A DNA stretch of 64,000 nt, from contig OU452206.1 of assembly GCA_911728435.2 (NCBI GenBank), forward strand, positions 16,274,297 through 16,338,296. Reading direction: 5' to 3'. A model generated the notes under the pieces. The model was not told where the DNA came from, did no database searches, and worked only from the letters and a program-made list of their open reading frames with translations. This document shows positions 44,601 through 57,000 of this stretch, in pieces. A program made the position numbers and the translations under genes. The first letter of the stretch is position 1; every line of letters starts with the position of its first letter. The DNA is from Apoderus coryli (Eukaryota > Arthropoda > Insecta > Coleoptera > Attelabidae).

Positions 44601-47600
44601 ATGCCGAGATCCTCAGCAACTTCTCTAATAGTATTTCGACGCTTTTCCATAACAATTTTCTTTACTGTTCCAACGTTTTCATGGGATTTTGATGTACTGG
44701 GACGTCCAGAGCGGGCATCATCTCTAACATCTTCTCAGCCTTCTGGAAGAGCTTTTGGTCAATGTAACTCGCCAAATGACGCAGTCAACATCGTTGGAGC
44801 ACTTAATTTTATATTTCAGAAACAATTTAATACAGATTCTTTAATCTATTTCCTTTGCTAGCAAAAAATCGCCAGGCAAACCTTATATCTGTCAAAAAGT
44901 AACTAAAAATGGAAAATGGCTGAAAATTCAATTTTTTGCCCACACCTCGTATATTCAAATTTCCACGATTGACAATTAGCTCCCTAAATAGACTTATTTG
45001 ATTGTCAAAGTAGCTTTTCATATTAAAAAAAAAATATTTTTTTTTAATGGAATAGTATATTGTTTGTCTAGTTTTTATGGACAGTCTGTATAATATCCAC
45101 GTGTGTTTCACATAAATATCACAAATCTTATTACCTATTAAGCAATAATTGTAAGGACTCTATTTAGTAGGTTAGGTTGAAGTGACTCAATAATGATATA
45201 AAAAATAGTAATCATCGATAATTCTGTATGACCTTAGTGTGGCATTTCTAACGAAATATTAAAATTATGTCCGGTAAACTACATTTCTATATTTTCTTCT
45301 AACCTTGATTGAAAAATTAATCACTGGTTACCGTAACTGCATTGTAATTTAATTTATAGAAATTTCCTAAGAATATCTTGTATATATTTATTGAAGTATC
45401 ATTTAAACATAATAAAGCTTGTCCTAAATAAATCGCTTTAAGATTTAGTAGCTTAATATTATAAATCTTCAAATTTTTTGTAATTCTTCTGTTTTCTTTT
45501 TCTAGTAATTTTGTGATACAAAAATTTATAAATAAAAAAAATCCAAAAATAACAAATAAAATAGTTGCAGGAAGAACTATTTTTGCCGTTATCAATTATT
45601 TAATAATCTTTTATTTACAGAAAATTATTTTCATTATTTTAATGTTTTTTTTTGTAGTTGGTAGACCACATAATCCCAGGTGGAGGAATTGCGATTTCTG
45701 GACAAGAGCAAAGTCAACCGGGCGGTGGTTTTCTTGAGGGTCAAGGTGCACCAAAAGGTAAATGACATTGCTAAACATTATTAATGATTATTAAGAATAA
45801 TTGAAGCACTCGGGGGAACAAGGTACCTAAGCCACATTTAGCTTTCATTGAGAAAAAAAGGTTTTAAAGTTTAAATTAAATCCTGAAATCAGGAATGCGT
45901 TTTTAAAATAACAATCTTTAATCACACTTATAGAGAATTGGATTATCTATCATCCTGTAATGAAAGTATGCCAAATTTGTTTTTGAAAAAATTTATATTT
46001 TGAAAAATTAAAAGTGTGGCTTGTGATTTTTATGCCTATAAAAATATTACTTATTTTCGCCTTATAACAGTTCGCTACACTATAATCATAACGATGTCGG
46101 TCTTATTATTTTATTTAGAACACAAACAAATATGAGTTTTGTAGCCCATGTATTGTTAAAAGTCTTGTTTGCAGAGTTGTACGTCTAACCCTTTACCTTA
46201 GTAAAGCACTGATAATTTATTTTTCTGGAGGATTCTTGTCTTTTTAATTTTTTCTTATAAAAACGTTTATTTGATACGGCTTTAATTGAACCAAAAATAT
46301 ATGTGTTTTGCCTCTAACACTTATCTAACTGTACCCGACCCCAGACTTGTCTATAGTTAATATTCGATGCCCCAGATTTCGCTTAATTTTTGTTTTGTCT
46401 TTCTTGCTACATTGAATATTTTGTTTTCTCCACACCTTGATGGAGCGGCCTTGGTAGGTGTTTCTAGAACACCCCTTGACACATTAGCTTTATCATTTTG
46501 TGACTGAGACTGAACAAATATTATTTATTTAGACAAAAAATAATATTCCAAATAAAGAAACTGGCCCATTTCCCTTATTATCCAAACAAAAATTCAGGGC
46601 CTGGACTGGGTTAAATACAAAAAAATATAATTTGCAATATACAGTAGTAAAGGACACATGCCACAAAAAAAAGAGCAAAAAGGTCATAAGCCTCATTTTG
46701 ATTGACTTATCGATAAATAGTCTTCCGATGAAGAACCAGAGATACCAGCTACTGGACAATAATCCATGTCCTTTAAACTATCATTCGAGTCGAAATCACT
46801 TTTAGAATCGGCGCTGGAAATGCAATATTCGTTTACCGAAGAGCTGTTGCCCTGCGGCATCTTGCCTCTCTTATGGCTTATGACCTTCTTGGTTAAAAAT
46901 GTGCTTGATATTCGATTTAGGCAACAAGAATTTATAGGGACTGTGCCACCATCTGTTCGACTTTTTTGAACTTTTTTAACTGTGGCTTGTGACTTTGTTA
47001 AGAAAAAATTCCTTATACTGATCTCAATTTTTTAAAAAATGTGGGTTGTGTACCTTGTTCCCCCGAAAGCTTCAATTAAAACCATGTAGTTGCGTCATCC
47101 AAAACCAAAACCAGAGAAAATTAATGACGACGGTTTTTCGGGACCTTAATAAGAAAATACAATCACTTTGATAAAGAACTTCAAGGTCTACAACTTCCCA
47201 AACAAAAAAAATGTGTCATATTGTCGGTGAAGGTGCAATTTTGGACGTTCCCCTTACAGTTCTCTTGCTAATAAAACTCAATTTTGCGATAGACAGAAGT
47301 TTGTAAAGAGTTCAAAGAAGCAGACTTTTGCTAGTAGAACAATAACAACAGCGGCATTGCGAAACTTGTTTTACGATACAATAAATGCTTCGATAACCCA
47401 GGAAACTGCATTTAAAAGTAGATAATCGTTCTGTGACAAATTCTGGTATGAGTTAAAAACGGCTATTTCTTAAATAATACATGTAGAAACGTTGCATTTA
47501 TAACATAATTCAGGAAATCCTTTGAAAAACATAAACATACAAACCTTGCTACTATTAAATAATGACAGATCATAAATTCCTTGTTACGATTTGAGATCCT

Positions 47601-48711
47601 CTCGAGGACTTTTTCCTTTCAATGATAACAAATATTCATTGAAATGTTACCACCAGGATCAGGCGGTATGTTGGGCGAACTTACCATGCTTCAACTGTAC
47701 AATGTAGCACTGACAGCAGGAAAAGCACACCGTGATCACAAACATCACCACGCTCACCAATTCGATCACAACGGCAACATGATCACGACACCAGCCCCAA
47801 CTACACCGAATAATAGACCTCAATTACCAGCCCATCCCTTACTCACTGGGGGACAAATTAATAGAGGCGTACGGCTCAATTTAGCAGGTAAGCATTGCAA
47901 TATGGTACTTTTAACATTGAGTAAATTTTACTACTCATGGTTTAGGCGGTGGTGCTCCTCCACAATTAATCCACGGCCAAAGCTACGACGTTCAACTAGT
48001 CAATGGCCAACTAACAGGCAATCCATTAGGGAGACAATACACAGCAGGAAGACCACAACAATCTCCTGCGGAAGAATACCAACAACTAGCTCCAGCAGGA
48101 AACTCATATTCAAGTCAGCAATTTGCTTTGGGTAATACGCAACTGGTCAATACTGGATTCTCACATAATTTGGTGCAGACTCCCGCTGCTAATGTGCAGT
48201 ATTTCGATGGACAACAGCAGTATGGAACACATGCGTTGTTCAAGCGAGGAAACGAGCAGAGTGAAAATGTGAAAACCGCTGAGGAACAAACTGGTAAGTA
48301 GTTTCAAGCCTCTTTTGTTAAATCTTAGACTTCAAATTTGTTCCAGAACCCAAATTCGGTGACAAGATAGTTGCGAAACGTCAAACATCCTCAAGCACAA
48401 AACAACAAAGCAAACGTGAACTTTTCATCGCAGGCGGTACCATATTCGACAGTACCTCACCAATCTTTCAACAGAGTTTACTCGATGGTTTGGCAGGAAT
48501 AACAAGTAACCAAGTCGTTGCCGAAAAACAAAAAGAAAGTTACGACAGGGAACCGGCCGAGGCTGAAGTCAAGGCGGTGCTAAATATCTGTACTGGTTGT
48601 GACGTAGAACCATTCGATAAAGCCTTGGTGTTTGGATGGAGAAATGTTCCGAAGAAATTGTATTCTGGTGCCTATTTCACGCCTGCAGTGCAGCAGTGCA
48701 GAGTGTTTTAA
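41678..48711 (+). CDS. Secreted pentraxin-domain protein, complete (7 exons)
   Basis: Exons are 41678-41877, 42700-42899, 43993-44207, 45658-45757, 47657-47887, 47946-48293 and 48347-48711. They total 1659 nt (552 residues plus stop), with GT-AG borders and perfect phase throughout. Residues 1-28 form a signal peptide (LLCIILLVLMN core, likely cut after SYG). Residues 95-270 are a pentraxin/LamG-like fold. Cys115 (LCYWSKF) and Cys179 (HTCQSWNG, close to the pentraxin signature H-x-C-x-[ST]-W) should form its disulfide. Exon 5 adds a His-rich stretch (HRDHKHHHAHQFDH). Exons 6-7 are Gln/Gly-rich and end in a Cys-containing tail (ICTGCDVEPF, QQCRVF) with a basic site SKRELF. The protein is probably extracellular and may bind calcium or glycans. 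It resembles the Drosophila pentraxin-like protein known as b6, but I am not certain of that name. Confidence 0.93.
42070..42425. mobile_element. Foldback element copy in pentraxin intron 1
   Basis: It starts 'tacagtgtgtccacggatag' and contains 'accaaatttacgattacta' and 'tacagggtatattaaaaat'. The same words in the same order make up the element at 61985-62427. The outer right arm is missing. A following block (42470-42600) with 'accaaatttggttaaaatcc' matches 63620-63650. Confidence 0.75.
42900..43992. other. Pentraxin intron 2 content
   Basis: It holds dispersed repeat scraps near 43340-43620 ('cagggtgttgaaattt', 'ccagtggcgtgcgtgcggc') and an (AAT)n microsatellite at about 43725-43752. The open frame 42969-43337 has no recognisable domain. 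Confidence 0.6.
43725..43752. repeat. (AAT)n microsatellite
   Basis: About nine AAT/AGT trinucleotides in pentraxin intron 2. Confidence 0.8.
44258..44970 (-). pseudogene. Mariner remnant in pentraxin intron 3
   Basis: The minus frame 44325-44594 reads MKHVAARFVPKCLNFDQ and then jumps to GLPLCDFYLFLKLKRSIHA and EFKAIQKKHWHKC. The linker is therefore fused to the C-terminal end, with the catalytic centre deleted. Upstream minus sequence (44600-44830) is a degraded HTH region. It belongs to the same subfamily as 38916-39624 (both have the MAAK/VAAR..LNFDQ block). Confidence 0.88.
45799..47077 (-). mobile_element. 1.28-kb DNA transposon in pentraxin intron 4
   Basis: Terminal inverted repeats of about 40 bp, sharing 'cgggggaacaaggtac' and flanking 'aattgaagc', lie at 45799-45839 and 47037-47077. 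On the minus strand, 46686-46980 encodes an 85-residue protein end: basic (FLTKKVISHKRGKMPQG) then Ser/Asp-rich (SADSKSDFDSNDSLKDMDY, GSSSEDYLS) before a stop. I do not recognise the superfamily. The rest of any transposase is absent. Confidence 0.8.
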
Positions 48712-51068
48712 TTTATTATATAAGGACTAAGGTGTTGTTGTAATATAAGTCTCCGAGATTACCTCCAACAAGTAAAAAACAACTTTCAGGAGCCATGTTT
48801 GAGTATTAAGTATTAGTATTGTACAGTGGTGTTAATTTTTTAGAATTTCTACAACTACTACTCAACTACGGAGTACCCCAAGGCTCTATCTTAGGACCGC
48901 AGTGTTGCCTTGTTTACGAACGACACAAGACTTCTTAAGTGGCGCATAATGACGAATTAAGTTGAAAACCTGAAGCAGACTATCTACGGTCATATTTTTA
49001 CCCACAAGACTTCCAAATTTAGTCAGTTTTGACCACAGACAGATTTAGAAACTCGAAAGATATAACATTATCTGAAATTTCATTCATAATTCACATTTGT
49101 TTACAATCAGACATAAGTTGGCAGTTGATATATAAGATAGAAAAGGACAGCTAGAAAAAATGGCAACGTTGTACCTGGTTCGTCGATTCGATTTCGTTTT
49201 ATGTACCAGTGGCGTACGGTTTTAAAGGCAATTTGCTTTGGACCAGTAATCTGTTATCTTAATGTCGCTCACTTCAAAATGGTTTGTGCATACTTAGGGA
49301 CATACTGATTTTCCAGACCCAAAAGCTGTAGCCACCTTTCGCGTCTTTCCGAAATTACTGGAAACCTACAATATGAAATTATTTAATTCTTTTGGAACCT
49401 ACCCATTCAGTATTAATATATTTAGTTATCTAACGAAGTGCAATCTTAGTTTATAATTAAACCTTGATTTAAATACTGTAAGGTGAACCTAGCATCTCTA
49501 TAACATCACAAAAATTAACAATTACATTCGGTATTTATTTACAGCAATTTATTTTTAATTTGTAGAGCAAGCAAACTACACCACTGATAAACAATAACAA
49601 GTCGTAACCTTTCTTACCTCCGAAATAACAAATTTGGGTTGGAATTTTCATTATCTTTACAATCTATACACTGTCGCACCATTGTTAATTGTTTTTTTAT
49701 AGTTTTTGCACAAAAAAACACTCAAAATTCCTCAAAATCGCCAACTAGAAGCAAATAAACACGAGCACAAAGGATATTTGGCAACAGAGCTCAAACTACC
49801 GGCTGATTACAAGAATGAATGAAATCGTAAATTCTTCGCGTACTATTCAGTTGCTCTGCTTTACAGAGTTGCCACGTGTACTTCATAAATAAATTATGAT
49901 TTGGTGAAAAAAGTAACTAAAAAATATCTTGGGCATATCGTTTTATTATTATTAGAAATTAGTACCATCACCTAAGTTATATTTTGCTTTAAAACGGTAA
50001 AAAATGCCGTATCAATGGAGGAATCACAGCGGAAGTTTGGCATTATCGATATCTGCAAATAATGATGTTTGATCGCTTGGAAATGTAAACAGTTTTATCT
50101 CCTCCTTTTCTAGATCTGTGGTTTTGACATGCTGCAACAACTGTACCATATGGTCCATTAAGAATGGCACTTCCCATATTATGCGATTTCGGGAAAAACA
50201 GCTTTAGATTTTGAAACAAGAAGATTTTATGCTGATTACAATGCCTGTTAGTTTCTGAAACAAAATGGCGTTTGAAAGTAATAATGTTTTTATCAAAAAG
50301 CCCTCGTATGTAGTGCAAATAAAATGTCACAATAATGAGGTCTGATAGTTCGAGGATCAGGGCGACGCCTCGCAGGATAACGTCGGACCACAATTATAGC
50401 TTTGCCAAAACTTTCATAAAAAACTTCCAAGAACGTCTTGCACTTCGCCATTTGGGAAACGCATTTTGACATGAGAATGACGTTTTCAACAACATTTTTT
50501 TTAACTGGTACTTAGTTTACGAAGCTGATTCCAAAATATAAATGCCATTCTTCATGGACTCATCTTTGATCAGTGACAGGGATTTGATCATTTAAAATTT
50601 CATTTCACAATGGCGCTTGACCGCAATTTTAATAGTTAGAAACTGTCAATTATACGTCAAAAAGTGACCTCTCGGTCTATATTGAACACTTCAAGGGTCT
50701 TTGAGTAAAAATATTTTATAAATGATAAATAATATCATGATGAATGCAAGCAAATGTTTGTCCTCTTTTTTGACGTAAACACTGCTGTCGGTTTTTCACA
50801 ATCACCTATTTAATCTAACCACAACCAAACTCTAAAAAATGTTTGTTGGATCGTTCAATCGTTAAATGACTTCAATAAAACTTCAAAGTGAAATAGAGTA
50901 GTCTAGAAGTTGTAAATAATTATGTTATCACCATGTATAAATACCTTAACTAGTAGTATTTATAATTGTTTAGTTTATTTTGTTTGTTATATCAATTTTT
51001 TATTAAATAATATAATTTTTTGATAAACTTTGTATTAATTCATATTTTAATATTAGGTACCTACTTAC
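48712..51068. other. Spacer between convergent genes
   Basis: It contains a LINE scrap (48860-48920). Repeat-like blocks at about 49150-49270 ('ccagtggcgtacgg') and 50040-50470 include a 116-residue minus frame without a recognised domain. Downstream exons of the SRCIN1-like gene, which runs leftward, could lie here or beyond, but I could not identify them. Confidence 0.5.
48860..48920 (+). pseudogene. Short LINE RT scrap
   Basis: YGVPQGSILGP, the RT motif around the template-grip loop, is readable at about 48865-48900. The sequence around it is too decayed to classify. Confidence 0.65.
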
Positions 51069-54000
51069 CTTGCTTTTGTGTATGTGCTGATGTTGATATT
51101 CTGAGTCGAATTCCGGTTCTGAAAAGTAGCTGGGATCTTCAAAATGTCCAACGCCACCAGCAATACCGATCCCTGCCATTGGTAGTCCGCCAGACACGTC
51201 TGCCGATTCGAAAAGGCGTAACACGGACCTGTCCCTGATTTCTCTCAAATGAGACCTGCCAAACCAATATAATATTTTAGCGCATGCGCACCCTGAATAC
51301 TTTGTTATCAGAGGTGGGATAAGGCAATGTTGGCCGAATGAAACAGTGAGATTTTCAATGGAGCAGTTCACCAAATCTTAGAAATAGAAGCTCTTTATGA
51401 CGTTTTAATTGGAAAGTGTGGCTTCGCAAAATCTAGATCGAAGGCTAACAATCAATAGTTGGGAAATACAGTGTTTCCCAAATGTATCTTACATATGTTG
51501 CTATATTGGAAACCGTTATAGGTACAGGGTTAGTTGAATTAGGAGAGTTTCAGTTAATTTTATTATCTGCCTTAAGCTATGTGCTATGTAATCTCGAAAC
51601 ACTCTGAAAAGTCCGCTTCTGGGGCCTTCAATACCCTACCGAAGCGGTCTTTTCATTAAAAATCAAGTAAATACGTTGGTTGTGAAAAAATATGCGTCGA
51701 ATTTTTGGCGGAATGATATCGAAGAATCAATGCAGTGGGAGAATACGGATTATCATCGTGGTGAAAAAACAGACAATTGTTTTTCCACAATTCTGGCCTT
51801 TTGAGACGCATACCTTCACGCAAACACCGCATAATGCTCAAATAATACTCTTTGTAAACAGTTTGTCCCGGCGACAGGAATTGACAATGTACCCCTCGAC
51901 TATAATCGAAGAAAATTGTTTTTAACGATTTTCCTGACCCTGGCTCACCTCTGGCATGATATTCGCTGGATTGATCGGTGGTTTCTGGGTCTTAAGCATA
52001 GATCCAAGTCAGAAAGCATTGTTTCAAAGATAGTAACACGACGCTCTTTTTCAAAAATTGAGCTTTTTGAGCACCAAACGACATTTGAGTTTTTTCACAC
52101 CCAAATCGTCTTTCAAAATATTTGGAACTGGTCCAAATGAAATGCCAAAAATGTCAACAACACGTGTATTCATCAGTTGATGTTTTTGGTTGTCTTAATT
52201 TGGTTCGTTTTCTTTACTTTCCGACCCTCTTTCAATATTTTATACCCTTCGTCTTGATAGAGCCTGTTCAACGAAAGCCTTCTGCAACATTCAGAGTGTT
52301 TTAGCAACAAAAATTTCATTCGGGAAACAAAATACACTATCAACTTTGACACATATGTCAAAGACAACTTAACCAAAGAAATATTATTATTTTTTGATTC
52401 GTATAGTTTTACTAGTGTCGGTATGTAAAACTTTATAGCCTGAAGAAGCGAGGAAAAGTCGTGAAACGTTGCTGAAGAAACCAAAACCGTCTCTATCTCC
52501 TACAACAACAAGATATTCCATCCTTAACTAACCAAGGACAAGATTAGTTCTCAAATTGTCACATTAGGTTGTCATTCATTATCGGAACTGGTGTGGTCAA
52601 CGACAAATCCACGTTTTCTGGTTGTAAACAAGAAATATGCCTTTAAATTGCTTTATTTTGTTTTTGTTGCGACAACCTGTATATACAGGGCGTTTCATAA
52701 TATATGCGAATATCACCGGAACGGCTTATCGTTCAATTTTTTTTTATATTCATAATTGGTGAAGATTTTGAAGCGGGAATGAGTGTTTCTCTCCCCAATT
52801 TCTACACCACTGGAAAAAGTACGGTTGTAAGATACCCATTTGAACCGCCAATGTTATCTACACAAAAAAGGTACTCTCGGTCATAAGCTCTAAAGTTGAC
52901 CGTTTTCGAGGAACATCAACTTGTTGAATATAATGGTCAATTTTTTGAATTTCAAAATTACAAAAAATAAAGGAAAGTTGTCTTTTCAAAATTCTCCAAA
53001 CCGTAAAGTACATGTTTTGTCTTACTTGAAGCGGTACATCTTCCAGCAGTTTCGTCAGTTCTTCTTCTAGAAATTGTCGATAATCTGCACCGTTTAATCT
53101 GTATGGTAAAAAATGTGGTCCTATCAAATGATCACCGATGAAGCCAGCCCAAACATTCACGGAAAATTGTTGCTGATGATGGCCTTCTGCAATTTCATGT
53201 GAATTTTCTCCAGCCCATATGTGGCTATTGTGAAAATTCAAAATACCATCTCTCGAGAAAGATGCTTCTTCGTAAACTGAGGATTTTGAGCTATTTTGTC
53301 TTGCATCCATCTACAAAAAGCCAATCTTAGTGGGAATCTCTTGGCAATAAGGCTTGTACTCTTTGGATATGGTAGGGATCCAAACTTGTCTTTTCAAAAT
53401 TCTCCAAACCGTCGAGTGAGGTTGGTTTAAGTTGTGAATAATTTTTCTGGATCTTGTGGTCGGATTTTGTTCAACTTCGTGGAGGATAGCCTCTTGTAGG
53501 GGAATTGCAGCTTCCATAGACCGCCCATTATCAGCAGTATTATTTTTAAAACTTCCATTTTTCCATAGTCGTGTGTGAATGTGTTGAAACAAGTTATGGT
53601 GTGGTATTTGGCAATCAGGATGTCTTTCTTGATACAACCTCTTTGCTTCTGCCGAATTACTGCTCGCCAAATTTACGTTTTGCAGGTATAAACTTAATTT
53701 TTAATAAACAAAGAACAAACTAATTGTTCTTTTGACAGGAGGTAACTTTTGTTTGATAATTTTTTACTAAATATAGTAAACAATCAAATTACTTAATTTT
53801 AAGTCATGTGTCAAATTTCATCCAATCATCTCTGGATTACAGCGATAATACCCTACATGTGGTGTTTTCAGTTTGGTGTTTTTTTTTATTAAAAATTAAT
53901 TAAACTTCAAACTGACAACTGGTTTAAAAATGTCGCGAAGATCTAACGATGCAATTAATGATATTATATCTAATAATATACCAAAAAATACAATCAAATC

Positions 54001-57000
54001 AAAAAAATATGTATGGAAAATATTTCTCGAGTTTTGTGCGACCAGAGAATACGAACTGAATGCTGAAACGAGTTTGCATAATTTGGCTAATATATTGAAA
54101 GATTATGGGGTAAATATGAGAAAAGCTGACGGAACTGAATATAAAGAAGCAACTGTAAAAACAATTTGGAATACTACGAGTAGGCTACTCCAGGAAAAAT
54201 ACTTCAATGACTTCAAAATTGTATTCGACCCGTTTACCAGTGTGATATTCAAACATGCCCGAGATGCAAGAAATGCAAAACGTAAAAGATTACAGCAGGA
54301 TCCAAACAAACGAAAATGCAGTTCATCAAGTTTGAGTTCAAGTGATTTGGCTAGAATCATTGGATTATGTGATGACTGTACACCAGAAGGTTTACAAAAA
54401 AAAAATTACCATATTGTAGCTGTTGAGTTAGCTTGGCCAGGTGGTGAACCAGCTGATTGCCTTATAGATTATTTCACGATTTTTTTTTTTTTTTATTATA
54501 ACATATACCGAATTTTTACAATCTACTTCACTTATAGAGTATTTAGTAAAAAAGATGTAAGTTGAAACTTGAAAGCGAAATGCACATTAGCATTGGGCAC
54601 CAAACTTCACATCATTGTGGAAGGAGGTCTTCTGGCCATATTTTGTTCAATCTGCGGTTGACTGGTCCGCCTCTATATAAATTGTCGATATGGTGGTTTG
54701 GATGGTGAGTAATTCTGTTTTGGTAGTTCATGGTTGTTGTTTTAATTACGTCGGTGATGTAAGGAATTTCGAGGTCTTTATGGAGAGTCTGATTAGAGAC
54801 GTACCAAGGGGCACTTGTTATTGCTCGCAATGCTTTAGACTGGAATCGCTGGATTATTTTAATTCTGCTCGGTTTTGCACATCCCCATAGCTGTACTCCA
54901 TATGTCCAAATAGGTTTTAGCATGGCTTTGTATACTAGCAGTTTGTTTTTGGTCGATAACTTTGATTTTCGCCCCATCAGCCAGTACATTTGTTTGAGTT
55001 TGATGTCTAGTTGGTTTCTCTTTTTTTGGATATGTTTTTCCCAGGTTAGCCTTCTATCTAGGTGTAAGCCTAAATACTTTACATCTGATTTGATGGGGAT
55101 ATGAGTCCCATCAATTGTGACAGGCGGGCAATTATTGTGACAGGTTGAGAAAGTCACTTGTACTGATTTAGTATGATTTAATTTAATTCTCCATTTTTTG
55201 TACCATTTATTTAATTGATCTAGGTGACTCTGCATATTTCTGGAGCTTGTGTTTGGGTCTCTACTGATTGAAATGACGGCCACATCGTCCGCGAAAGCTG
55301 CGATCATTGTATCTTCTGTTTCTGGGAGGTCACTTGTATACAAGAGATAAAGAAGCGGTCCAAGGACACTTCCCTGAGGCACACCGGATTTGACAGGCTA
55401 ATGAATTGATATTGCTTCTTTGTGTTTGACCGAGAAGTACCTTCCATTTAGATATGACTTTAATAACATGTAGAAGTTTTTGTTGAACATATTTTTTATT
55501 TTATAAAGTAACCCCTCGTGCCATACTTTGTCAAATGCTTGTGATACGTCCAGGAATACACCGTTGCAGTATTAGTTATTTCACGATTGAGAAAAATAAT
55601 GATGGAACGCCAATCAACAGAATTGAATACAATCCAATATTCAGTAAAACATGCCAAGAAGGATCGAAAAGTTGTACAAATAGTAAGTGGCTTGTTCCAA
55701 ATATTGCAAAGGAAAGTGCATGCCCTGTTCGGTTGTTCCATAAATTATTGTCCAAAAGGGGGAAAAATATTACTTCCAGTCGCCTATTCTTGAGACCAAA
55801 TCGTTTCTGGAAATCCGAAAGTGACACATGGTTTGACAATATATCGGTAGGCAAGAACACAATTAATATGTGGACCAAATCATCCGCGCAAGCTATTGGT
55901 TTGGACACTAAGTGTAAAAAGATATCCAATCATTCGAACAGATCAACTGCAGTTAGCCATTTGGCAAATAAAGGAATTCCTGAACAGCAATTAATAAAAA
56001 TAACAGGACATAGCAGCTCTACTTCAATTAAACCGTACTTGAATATTAACCAAGAACGCCATGGTGAAATAATCAACACCATGCGAGGAATTTCTTCAAC
56101 AGTGGAAATTAACAATCCGTCAACTTCAGCAAACTCTTCTTCCCATTTACCATTTACCAATTGTACTTTTCACAACTGTAGTTTTAAATAAAAATGAATA
56201 ATATTTGTTTGATTAAAACTAATACATTTTGTATTGAAAATTATTAAACGTCAGATTCACAATCACATTTTTGATATCTACAAAGTAAAAAATTATCTTA
56301 TCGAATACTCCTCGGGCCTTGATAAATACTCAAAATTTTGTCATAGAGAATCCTTCAAGCGAGTTGCTTAAGGATAATAGACCTCGGCCTGCGGCCTTGG
56401 GCTATTATGAAGCAACACGCTTTCGGCATTCTCTATGACAAAATTATCTCGGTATTATCAAGACCCTAGGGGTATTACTACTGAAAACAGTAAACTTTAG
56501 AGCTTCTGACCACGAGTACCTTTTTTGTGTAAATAACATTGGCGGTTCAAATGGGTATCTTAAAACCGTACTTTTTCCAGTGGCGTCGAAATTTGGGAGA
56601 AAAACACCCACTACCTTCAAAATCTTTACCAATTATGAATTTAAAAAAAAAATCTTGGACAAAACATACAATAAAGGGTTCCGGAGATAAAAAAGGATTT
56701 TTGTTTTCAATTTTAACTCTGTCTCGAAAATGGTGAATTTTAGAGAGTAAGTTACTAGAAACTTTTTTTCATATTTTTCTCTTTTTCTCTCTCACATCCT
56801 AAAGTCCTGCGCATATGTTATGACACACCCTGTATAGATATAAATAATTTTTAATTCAGTAGTAGTATACTTATTAGTTACCCACCTTAGGTCTTCCAGT
56901 TCGTAGAACATATCCTTAGACGAGTCGTGTATGTAAATTTTCACATTGGGCGAATCCAGATATTCCATGGTAAGCTGTTTCGGGAACGAGCGCACGAACA

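Larger units (their letters stand above)
52682..56836. mobile_element. Nested composite: DNA transposon > Crypton > LINE
   Basis: The outer ends are 'tatacagggcgtttcataat' (52682) and the inverse of 'tatacagggtgtgtcataac' (to 56836). Inside them, about 150 bp at 52745-52900 matches the reverse complement of 56485-56645 ('ttcataattggt', 'ggaaaaagtacggtt', 'aagatacccatttgaaccgcc'). These are long inverted repeats, with the left one shortened by a deletion. The contents in order are a minus-strand transposase remnant, a plus-strand Crypton recombinase, a LINE within that recombinase, and a palindrome. The element lies in an intron of the SRCIN1-like gene. Confidence 0.85.

Noticed and set aside
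46529..46759. 76-codon hydrophobic minus frame
   Set aside because: Alternate frame over the stop and 3' part of the transposon protein at 46686-46980.
50043..50393. 116-codon minus frame, considered as piggyBac-like
   Set aside because: No conserved Asp motif could be placed. The resemblance was too weak to name.
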